Part shown: positions 36,741 to 42,618 of the stretch, piece after piece
Layout: each line of letters opens with the position of its first letter
Position numbering within the stretch: position 1 is the first letter of the stretch
NCBI GenBank assembly: GCA_030826915.1
Contig: JAUUDE010000066.1
Span: forward strand, 1-42,618
Reading direction: 5' to 3'
DNA: 42,618 nt
From: Thiomicrospira sp.
GTDB taxonomy: Bacteria > Pseudomonadota > Gammaproteobacteria > Thiomicrospirales > Thiomicrospiraceae
Position numbers and translations under genes: made by a program
Notes under the pieces: generated by a model
What the model was told of the DNA's origin: nothing
What the model saw: the letters and a program-made list of their open reading frames with translations, nothing else
Database searches by the model: none

Positions 36741-37550
36741 TTAGCCTGCTTGCATCTTTAATATCTCTGCGACATCAATTGACTCAGCATAACGGGTAAA
36801 TTTGGTTTCTTTCTCTGCAATAGCAATCATCGACATACGATCAGCTAATTCATTGCCTTCTACACCAACATGGCCATTAACATGCAAAATTTTTAGCTTA
36901 TCTTTTATTTGTTGGTGTAGTGCAAACATCTCTTTAATGAGCTCTAGGTTTTTAATCTCACCACCAGCTTTTTTCCAACCTTTCTTTTGCCAACCAATTG
37001 CCCATTGTGTAATACACTGAATGGAATATTTTGAGTCACAAAAAATCACCACTGAGTTGTCCTTATTCAGCTCTATTTGAGCCATCATTAACGCTTGGTG
37101 TAAGGCATTCAACTCCGCTGTGTTATTGGTGCCCATTGGGTTATATAAGCCATACCAAAGCTCGGCAATTTCTTCATTGCGATACACCGCCATGCCTGAA
37201 CCTGCTTCACCTGGGTTTGGATCGCAACCGCCATCTGTATAAATTTTAACGTTTACCGCCATCTTGGCTATCTCTGCAGCGGTATAGGTTTTAATGGTAT
37301 TGGGCTTAATGGTATTGGGTTTTGCAGTCGATTTGCTCGTGGCTGTATTCATAGTTTTTTGAGCAGGCCTGCTCTTTTTAGCGGTAGATGCACCATGAGA
37401 GCCAACAAAGGCTTGTTCTGCTTCTGCCAAGCTTGAAAATGACTTGTATTTTGCGCCCGCAAATTTATCCACCTGCTTTTTACAGCTATTCCAATCAGTA
37501 TAAATTCCAGGCTCTCTACCCTGCCAAACCACATAAAACTTTTTTGCCAT
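36741..37550 (-). CDS. rnhA: Ribonuclease HI with N-terminal viroplasmin/hybrid-binding domain
   Basis: The 269-residue enzyme cuts RNA in RNA-DNA hybrids. Residues 1-50 (KKFYVVWQGREPGIYTDWNSCKKQVDKFAGAKYKSF) are a caulimovirus viroplasmin-like hybrid-binding domain, as in eukaryotic RNase H1. A Lys/Thr/Pro linker (about 55-100) carries the tandem KPNTIKPNTIK. The catalytic domain has the four acidic residues in YTDGGCDPNPG, NNTAELNAL, FCDSKYS and GNELADRMS, plus HVNGHVG. It differs from the 155-residue E. coli type. A CAGGCCTG copy, extended to the 14-base palindrome GAGCAGGCCTGCTC, lies in the linker region. Confidence 0.94.
   Translation of the reverse strand: MAKKFYVVWQGREPGIYTDWNSCKKQVDKFAGAKYKSFSSLAEAEQAFVGSHGASTAKKSRPAQKTMNTATSKSTAKPNTIKPNTIKTYTAAEIAKMAVNVKIYTDGGCDPNPGEAGSGMAVYRNEEIAELWYGLYNPMGTNNTAELNALHQALMMAQIELNKDNSVVIFCDSKYSIQCITQWAIGWQKKGWKKAGGEIKNLELIKEMFALHQQIKDKLKILHVNGHVGVEGNELADRMSMIAIAEKETKFTRYAESIDVAEILKMQAG
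37289..37322. repeat. Short tandem repeat in the RNase HI linker
   Basis: A 15-base unit (AATGGTATTGGGCTT/TTT) occurs twice in a row and encodes the repeated Lys-Pro-Asn-Thr-Ile. In-frame expansion or contraction here would change linker length between the hybrid-binding and catalytic domains. Confidence 0.7.
37361..37374. repeat. 14-bp palindrome of the CAGGCCTG family
   Basis: GAGCAGGCCTGCTC is a perfect palindrome. It shows that the flanks can change while staying symmetric (GC/GC instead of CC/GG). Confidence 0.8.
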
Positions 37551-37590
37551 AGTAACGCCTAACTCTCTTTCATTATTCTGTATCTGAAAA

Positions 37591-38448
37591 TTAATCTTGC
37601 TGTTCCGCTTCTCGCAATCGCTGTTGACGAAATTGCTCGGCTTCTAACGCGGCTTTAATCTCTTCCATCACCGAATCCACATCGGCTTGTTTTTCAATCT
37701 CATCATACAGGCCTGTTAACTCAATATCGGCACTTAGCTCACCTGCTTCAAACAGCGCCCAAATCTCTTTTGCATATTGCGTCTGTTTTAGCTCGGGCGC
37801 AAATTGTGCATAATAATTGGTGATATTATCAATATCGCGTGTCAGCATACGTTTAGAGTTATTATTGGCGGCGGCATCTACCGCTTGCGGTAAATCGATG
37901 ACTACAGGGCCATAATCGTCCACCAATACATTAAATTCCGATAAATCTCCGTGAATCAACCCTACGGATAACATCAACATAATATTGTGCATCATCTCAG
38001 CATGGTCTTCACGAGCTTGTTCTGCAGACATGCCCACATCATTCAAACGTGGGGCAACATCACCCAGCTCATCGGTAATTAACTCCATTAACAGCACACC
38101 GTCAAAACAGCCATAAGGTTCTGGCACTCGCACCCCAGCCGCAGCTAGTTTATATAGGGCATCCACCTCGGCATTTTGCCAAACCTCTTCTTGCTGTTGG
38201 CGACCAAACTTTGACCCTTTTTGCATGGCACGAGCTCGGCGGCTATTACGAACCTTACGCCCCTCTTGATATTCCACCGCTTTTTTAAAACTGCGTTTAC
38301 TGGCCTCTTTATACACCTTGGCACAGCGAATCTCATCGTCACAACGCACAATAAAAACATCAGCTTCTTTACCGCTCATCAGACGACGAAGCACATCATC
38401 AACAAGACCATCTTCAACCAAAGGTAGAATTCGTTTAGGGATTTTCAT
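37591..38448 (-). CDS. RIO1-like serine protein kinase (PA4780 type)
   Basis: The 285-residue protein is an atypical kinase of the RIO family in its bacterial form. Visible motifs are the nucleotide-binding GKEADVF, the Lys in CAKVYKEA, the catalytic loop LIHGDLSEFNVLV (Asp and Asn), and the metal-binding VVIDLPQAVDAAANNNSKRML. The C-terminal 50 residues form an acidic coiled-coil-like tail. Archaeal and eukaryotic RIO kinases act in ribosome maturation; the bacterial targets are not known. It is likely a single gene, convergent with nothing and about 40 bases upstream of rnhA. Confidence 0.93.
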   Translation of the reverse strand: MKIPKRILPLVEDGLVDDVLRRLMSGKEADVFIVRCDDEIRCAKVYKEASKRSFKKAVEYQEGRKVRNSRRARAMQKGSKFGRQQQEEVWQNAEVDALYKLAAAGVRVPEPYGCFDGVLLMELITDELGDVAPRLNDVGMSAEQAREDHAEMMHNIMLMLSVGLIHGDLSEFNVLVDDYGPVVIDLPQAVDAAANNNSKRMLTRDIDNITNYYAQFAPELKQTQYAKEIWALFEAGELSADIELTGLYDEIEKQADVDSVMEEIKAALEAEQFRQQRLREAEQQD

Positions 38449-38600
38449 AAGAGATAAGCCGTATTAAGGCAATGAGGAGTGATTAAAATATTCATAACCA
38501 ACTATGATACACACGCTGATTATTTTTTGTAAATTGTTATGCATACAAGACCGAATTCACACACTGTGTAAAACGCTGCGAACACACATAAATAGGGACT

Positions 38601-39398
38601 TTAATTTTTAAAAAGGGGATCTTGTTTATAAAACAAAGCCAACTGCTGATACACTTTTGGGTAAACACGATTTAAGCGCTGTGGCGTTTCAAAAAAATAT
38701 TCAGTAGATACTGCAAAAAACTCGGCAGGATTTGTTGCCGCATAAGAATTAATAAGCGTAACTCTGCCTTTATCAATTTGCTTATTTAGGTGTTTAAAAG
38801 CCTCTTCAAATGCGTTAAACCAGGCCTGTTCATTCATATTTTTGTGCAATGGCGGGTGTCCGTTGGTATAGCCATCCAACATATCCAATTTATGCGCCAT
38901 TTCATGTAATAACACCTGATTTGCATGAACTCTTAACGGATGCGGCTGGTCATCCTGCCAGTCAACAATAATACCGCCTTGATATTGCGTTTCTCCCGAC
39001 TCTACACCAGCCCAACTTACCAAAAAGCCATCTGTACTCAGCAAATTTTCTCGGCCATTGTGAAATGGTGCAGGGTAAACAATGATTTGGTTCCAATTAC
39101 GTAACCAATCTAAAGACAAATCATTTTCAACCGATTCAAAGCCAAACACCAAAATCGCCGCTTGTGTGGCGATGGTAATGCGGATTTCATCTGTCAAAAT
39201 CATACCCTTAGCAGGCACAATCGTTTTCACTCGTAAAATCTCGCCAGCCAACAAACGAATACGCATTCGTTCGCTTGAAGTATAACGTTGCATAAGTGGC
39301 ATTTTAGCCGTAATTTGATGCCAAATTTTAAGCGGAATCTTGCTCTGCTTTAGACAGTGTCTTAATATTAAATGCCTAGCGGTTTTAACAAGCTGCAT
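38601..39398 (-). CDS. MtfA-like zinc peptidase (M90)
   Basis: The 265-residue protein has the zinc motif HEMAH (His165, Glu166, His169) followed by KLDMLDGYTNGHPPL, and a downstream NPAEFFAVSTEYFFE that should give the third ligand. This is the arrangement of E. coli MtfA, which binds the glucose-system repressor Mlc and shows aminopeptidase activity. Whether an Mlc partner exists here is unknown. The N-terminal helices carry basic residues and no signal peptide, so it is cytoplasmic. It follows the FAD dehydrogenase gene by 23 bases and is probably cotranscribed with it. Confidence 0.9.
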   Translation of the reverse strand: MQLVKTARHLILRHCLKQSKIPLKIWHQITAKMPLMQRYTSSERMRIRLLAGEILRVKTIVPAKGMILTDEIRITIATQAAILVFGFESVENDLSLDWLRNWNQIIVYPAPFHNGRENLLSTDGFLVSWAGVESGETQYQGGIIVDWQDDQPHPLRVHANQVLLHEMAHKLDMLDGYTNGHPPLHKNMNEQAWFNAFEEAFKHLNKQIDKGRVTLINSYAATNPAEFFAVSTEYFFETPQRLNRVYPKVYQQLALFYKQDPLFKN

Positions 39399-39421
39399 CG
39401 CTGCCCTTCCTGTTTACAAGC

Positions 39422-41038
39422 TTAACGATTACATTGAGATTCATTTATCGCCAAAGCCATGGCTTCGGCAACACGAATTCCATCAATCGCGGCGGACATA
39501 ATGCCGCCTGCATAGCCTGCACCCTCTCCTGCAGGATATAAGCCTTTGGTATTAATGCTTTGATAATCTCTATCTCGCTTAATACTCACAGGTGAAGATG
39601 TACGGGTTTCAACACCTGTTAACATGGCGTCTTTTAACGCAAAACCACGGATTTTTTTATTAAAAGCAGGAATCGCTTCTCGAATGGCTTCTAGGCAGTA
39701 GTCTGGTAAAATATCGGTCATATCGGTGAACTTAACACCTGGCTTGTAAGAAGGTTCAACTTTGCCAAAGTTTTCAGAAGATTTTCCTTCTAAGTAATCA
39801 CCCACTCGTTGAGCTGGGGCATCGTAGTTTTCTCCGCCTAGAACATAAGCGGCACTTTCTAATTGGCGTTGCAGTTCAATACCGGCTAATGGACTATCAC
39901 TAGGGTAATCTTTTGGGTCTATGCCCACCACAATCGCACTGTTGGCATTACGTTCATTACGTGAATATTGGCTCATACCATTCGTCACAACACGATTCTC
40001 TTCTGAGGTAGCGGCGACGACTGTTCCACCAGGGCACATACAAAAACTGTAAACAGAACGGCCATTTTTACAGTGATGCACAAGCTTGTAATCCGCTGCA
40101 CCTAAAATGGGATGACCTGCATTTTTGCCAAAAAGAACCTCATCAATCGCTGATTGATTATGTTCAATACGAAAACCAATCGAAAAGGATTTAGCCTCCA
40201 AATACACGCCTTTGTTGTGGAGCATTTCAAAGGTATCTCTTGCACTATGCCCAGTGGCTAAAGCGATGTGTTTGGATTGAATTTTTTCACCATTAGATAA
40301 GGTTAAGCCAGTAATTTGACCGTCTTCAATATGCAAATCATCTACACGAGAGTTAAAGCGAATTTCACCACCCAGTTCAACAATTTTGGCACGCATTTTT
40401 TCTACCATGCCCACCAACTTAAAAGTACCAATATGCGGTTTACTCACATATAAAATTTCTTCTGGGGCACCTGCATCCACAAAATCATTCAGCACTTTAC
40501 GGCCGTAATGTTTTTTATCGTTAATTTGAGTCCATAATTTACCGTCTGAAAACGTACCTGCTCCGCCTTCTCCAAATTGCACATTAGATTCGGTATCTAA
40601 AGTACGAGTTCGCCAAAACCCAAAGGTGTCTTTAGTACGCTCACGCACCGCCTTACCACGGTCAAGAATAATCGGTTTGTAACCCATTTCAGCTAAAACT
40701 AAGCCAACAAAAATACCACAAGGCCCAAAACCAATCACCACTGGGCGTTCTTCTAAGTTTTGTGGCGCATTGGCAACATATTTATAGCTCATGTCAGGCG
40801 TTAATCGTACATTCTGGTTTTGGTCGTGTTGTTTAAGCAAAGCCGCTTCATCGTTGGTTTCTACATCAATGGTATACAACAAAGTAATTTTATTTTTGGC
40901 TCTTGCATCATAACCACGTCTAAAAACCGTAAAATCAATCAGCTGATTTTTGTTAATACTTAGGGCTGATAATACGGCGTTTGTAAGCTCATCTTCAGAA
41001 TGGTCTAGCGGGAGTTTTACATTGGTAATACGAATCAT
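39422..41038 (-). CDS. FAD-dependent dehydrogenase of the COG2509 type
   Basis: The 538-residue flavoprotein has a roughly 90-residue N-terminal domain, then the dinucleotide-binding fold VVIGFGPCGIFVGLVLAEMGYKPIILDRG. The signature ESNVQFGEGGAGTFSDGKLWTQIND follows, then HIGTFKL, YSFCMCPGGTVVAATSE, and the C-terminal FAD motif GLYPAGEGAGYAGGIMSAAIDGIRVAEAMA. I recognise the family as uncharacterised NAD(P)/FAD-dependent dehydrogenases; the substrate is unknown. It is divergent from fdxA with a 213-base shared upstream region. Confidence 0.88.
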   Translation of the reverse strand: MIRITNVKLPLDHSEDELTNAVLSALSINKNQLIDFTVFRRGYDARAKNKITLLYTIDVETNDEAALLKQHDQNQNVRLTPDMSYKYVANAPQNLEERPVVIGFGPCGIFVGLVLAEMGYKPIILDRGKAVRERTKDTFGFWRTRTLDTESNVQFGEGGAGTFSDGKLWTQINDKKHYGRKVLNDFVDAGAPEEILYVSKPHIGTFKLVGMVEKMRAKIVELGGEIRFNSRVDDLHIEDGQITGLTLSNGEKIQSKHIALATGHSARDTFEMLHNKGVYLEAKSFSIGFRIEHNQSAIDEVLFGKNAGHPILGAADYKLVHHCKNGRSVYSFCMCPGGTVVAATSEENRVVTNGMSQYSRNERNANSAIVVGIDPKDYPSDSPLAGIELQRQLESAAYVLGGENYDAPAQRVGDYLEGKSSENFGKVEPSYKPGVKFTDMTDILPDYCLEAIREAIPAFNKKIRGFALKDAMLTGVETRTSSPVSIKRDRDYQSINTKGLYPAGEGAGYAGGIMSAAIDGIRVAEAMALAINESQCNR

Positions 41039-41135
41039 AGGGTATCCAAAATTTATGTTACTTAGTTATAGTAAAGATAAATGACAAAATTAACAGTAAA
41101 GGCACAGCAAACGCAGGTTTTAGCACGACTTAATA

Positions 41136-41166
41136 TTGCAATTACTTGCTTAATCAGTAGTATACT
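41136..41166 (+). promoter_or_regulatory. Candidate promoter of fdxA
   Basis: TTGCAA (41136-41141) and TATACT (41161-41166), preceded by a TAG extension, are separated by 19 bases, a long spacing. The predicted start is about 80 bases before the ATG. Confidence 0.35.
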
Positions 41167-41251
41167 TGCACTTTAAAAGTTAGATGTTAATTTAGTGCTT
41201 TTAAGCGCAAAATTTTATCAGAAACCCACTCTTAAATGACTAAGAAAAAAT

Positions 41252-41584
41252 ATGGCATTTGTAGTTACCGAAAATTGCATTAAATGTAAATACACCGATT
41301 GTGTGGCGGTTTGCCCCGTTGATGCATTTCATGAAGGGCCAAACTTTTTAGCCATTAACCCAGAAGTGTGCATTGATTGCGACTTATGTTCGCCCGAGTG
41401 CCCTGCTGAAGCCATTTTTCAGGAAGACGCTTTACCAGAAGGCATGGAACATTACCGCCAACTCAATATTGACCTATCAACCATTTGGCCAGTGATTACC
41501 GAAGTAATCCCAGCTCCCGATGATGCCGATGACTGGGATGGCGTAGCAGATAAAGAACAGTATTTAATTGTCGAATCAAATTGA
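41252..41584 (+). CDS. fdxA: 7Fe ferredoxin
   Basis: The 110-residue ferredoxin carries Cys9, Cys12, Cys17 and Cys21 and then Cys40, Cys43, Cys46 and Cys50. The CxxCxxxxCxxxC spacing of the first set is typical for one [3Fe-4S] plus one [4Fe-4S] cluster (FdxA, Azotobacter ferredoxin I type). The free Cys often seen in VDCF is Ala here. A C-terminal extension ends in an acidic DDADDWDGV segment, as in the family. It is a soluble low-potential electron carrier; no partner redox enzyme adjoins except the divergent FAD dehydrogenase. Confidence 0.95.
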   Translation: MAFVVTENCIKCKYTDCVAVCPVDAFHEGPNFLAINPEVCIDCDLCSPECPAEAIFQEDALPEGMEHYRQLNIDLSTIWPVITEVIPAPDDADDWDGVADKEQYLIVESN

Positions 41585-41645
41585 TATAACCACCTTGATT
41601 CAACTAGCTAGAACTAACGTGGTTTAACCATTTCAAAACAAAGTT

Positions 41646-41657
41646 ACCAGGCCTGGT
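41646..41657. repeat. Perfect ACCAGGCCTGGT palindrome between fdxA and the Nif11-type gene
   Basis: An intergenic copy of the dispersed palindrome, 63 bases after fdxA. A copy without any coding role supports a DNA- or RNA-level function. Confidence 0.85.
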
Positions 41658-41776
41658 TGTTTTAATTTTCACACCACTTTACACTTCTTTTATAACGGAA
41701 CAACCGAATTACCTTGCTATCTATATGCGGTTTCCTGTCTAATACGCCCTAAACAGTATAAATAGGAATAAAAATC

Positions 41777-41992
41777 ATGGCTTTAGATCAACTTAGAGAG
41801 TTTTTACAAAAAATGCAGTCTGAACCAGAACTAAAACAACAAGTGTTGGCTCAAGCTACAGCAGATGATGTTGCTCGTATTGGACTCAAGCTAGGTTATG
41901 AATTTTCTGGTGATGAATTATTAAGAATGACAGGTCAAAAAGTCGGAAAAGTAACCGTAAATAAAGTCGCCACCCCTGGTGAGTACAATTAA
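41777..41992 (+). CDS. Nif11-domain small protein
   Basis: The 71-residue protein starts MALDQLREFLQKMQSEPELKQQVLAQATADDVARIGLKLGYEFSGDELLRM, which fits the Nif11 domain found in small proteins near nitrogen-fixation genes and in leader peptides of some modified natural products. The tail (TGQKVGKVTVNKVATPGEYN) has no Cys and only a few Ser/Thr, and no GG cleavage motif is present, so a peptide-product precursor is unlikely. An AGGAATA site precedes the ATG. It lies 192 bases after fdxA in the same direction, and cotranscription is possible. Function unknown. Confidence 0.75.
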   Translation: MALDQLREFLQKMQSEPELKQQVLAQATADDVARIGLKLGYEFSGDELLRMTGQKVGKVTVNKVATPGEYN

Positions 41993-42127
41993 TAGCGTTT
42001 CACACCGCTGTTTGTAAATAAAGATATAGGAACGATAGACCCGATATTTTCCTATATCTGATATATCTTGAATAAAACTAATTCGCTCAATCTAGGCTTA
42101 AATTTCCCTGCCAACAACCTTAAACTA

Positions 42128-42139
42128 ACCAGGCCTGGT
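42128..42139. repeat. Perfect ACCAGGCCTGGT palindrome downstream of the Nif11-type gene
   Basis: A second intergenic perfect copy, immediately left of the REP-like repeats. Confidence 0.85.
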
Positions 42140-42141
42140 CT

Positions 42142-42286
42142 AATTTAATTTTACTCTGACCGGTGAGTTCAATAGCAAAGTGCAACACTTAAAAACCCTC
42201 TTTTAATTGGGGTCAGAGTAAAGTTATTTTTAACTTAACTATAAAAATCAACAGGTTATGAATTTAATTTTACTCTAACCCCAATT
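42142..42286. repeat. REP-like cluster built on the GGGGTCAGAGTAAA motif
   Basis: Three copies of the motif occur: inverted at 42142-42160, direct at 42205-42225, and inverted at 42261-42286. The last two form a stem-loop of about 80 bases. GGGGTCAGAGT ends with flanking AATT are typical of repeats mobilised by REP-associated tyrosine transposases in many Proteobacteria. No transposase gene is visible here, so these are non-autonomous copies or remnants. Confidence 0.65.
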
Positions 42287-42333
42287 ATTCGATTTCCGAG
42301 TGCATGTGCTTATTAGCCTTTTTTTTGTAATCA

Positions 42334-42618
42334 TTAGATTCTTGGCCTGATTTCTCTTTTAGCTATTTTTTGTAGAAATATTTCAGTGACGACCGCAACA
42401 GATACAAAACCAATAAGAACAACAATAACGTGATCAGAATTTTTTGAAACATAATCTAGCGCTAACAGCATAGCCACAGAGCTAAACAATGTAGCTAATA
42501 CAACAAGTAGTTTGGAGGCTCCTGTCTCAGAAATGAGTTTCAAATGACCAATGTGTGTGACCGTATGGATAAACAGAATCGATATTGATCCAATCGCGGC
42601 TATTTCTGACAGGTCAAA
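42334..42618 (-). CDS. Amino-acid permease-like protein, C-terminal part (runs off the window)
   Basis: The minus-strand frame is open from the right edge to the stop at 42334 and encodes about 94 residues: DLSEIAAIGSISILFIHTVT, then HIGHLKLISETGASK, and two further hydrophobic helices. The pattern of one helix, a LRxxxETGA-like loop and two final helices matches the end of APC-superfamily amino-acid permeases. A TTG at 42543 could be taken for a start, but the upstream frame continues with transmembrane sequence, so the gene is truncated by the window edge, not short. The substrate cannot be told. Confidence 0.75.
   Translation of the reverse strand, partial: FDLSEIAAIGSISILFIHTVTHIGHLKLISETGASKLLVVLATLFSSVAMLLALDYVSKNSDHVIVVLIGFVSVAVVTEIFLQKIAKREIRPRI

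Noticed and set aside
41777-41992. Nif11 protein as a natural-product precursor with a biosynthetic cluster
   Set aside because: No modifying enzyme, peptidase or exporter within the window, no Cys and no GG cleavage site in the peptide.
717-42139. CAGGCCTG as a by-product of preferred codons (Pro-Gly-Leu, Gln-Ala-Trp)
   Set aside because: The motif is read in different frames in different genes and also occurs intergenically.
42334-42543. A complete 69-residue membrane protein starting at a TTG
   Set aside because: The frame stays open to the window edge with further transmembrane sequence, so this is the end of a longer permease-like gene.
1-42618. CRISPR arrays, integrons, prophage or conjugative genes
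   Set aside because: No regularly spaced direct repeats, cas genes, integrase or phage structural genes were found on either strand.

Overview
The window looks like a chromosomal segment of an AT-rich gammaproteobacterium. Gene order and protein sequences (rimP-nusA-infB-rbfA-truB-rpsO-pnp, aat/infA/clpA/clpS, selD-mnmH, a YeeN-like YebC protein, a RIO1-like kinase) fit that class. A sulfur-oxidising Thiomicrospira/Thiomicrorhabdus-type genome is my best guess, made from general resemblance rather than a search. I see no phage, plasmid, CRISPR, rRNA or tRNA gene.

Layout. Positions 158-3103: a PreP-like M16C metalloprotease. Positions 3225-14090, all on the minus strand: the translation/RNA-decay block, read as rimP leader - rimP - nusA - infB - rbfA - truB - rhodanese/methyltransferase - cyclic-nucleotide-domain protein - rpsO - pnp. 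Positions 14173-18516: acs followed by a decaying tail, namely an N-truncated and frameshifted CBS/DUF294 nucleotidyltransferase and a DnaQ-like exonuclease with no usable start codon. Positions 18899-23281: a nitroreductase and dnaE. Positions 23863-28968: aat, a pyrD-like gene, infA, clpA and clpS, which together cover bacterial N-degron tagging and delivery. Positions 28969-30063: about 1.1 kb without an intact gene, holding a J-domain pseudogene. Positions 30064-34276: a PhnA-like protein, a periplasmic DsrE-like protein, a DUF2986-like protein, a YeeN-like protein, a PAS-GGDEF diguanylate cyclase and YaeQ. Positions 34423-36662: mnmH and selD, the tRNA selenouridine pathway. Positions 36741-41992: RNase HI, RIO1-like kinase, MtfA-like peptidase, FAD dehydrogenase, 7Fe ferredoxin and a Nif11-type small protein. 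The right edge cuts an amino-acid permease-like gene.

The most unusual content is repeat structure. (1) The palindrome CAGGCCTG, often extended to ACCAGGCCTGGT, occurs 19 times by my reading where well under one is expected. It lies in several reading frames and between genes, so it resembles a HIP1-like or uptake-like genomic signature; its longest form is a perfect 20-mer just after infB. (2) Two near-identical 261-bp elements (5547-5807 and 23572-23832) have inverted-repeat ends, each flanked by a 6-bp direct duplication of the form TANNTA. A divergent 266-bp relative (31365-31630) keeps the same two-armed fold with compensatory base changes. One copy sits in the rpsO-pnp gap, one abuts aat, and one supplies the last codons and stop of a small gene. 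(3) Other dispersed structured repeats lie at 6368-6598 and 42142-42286.
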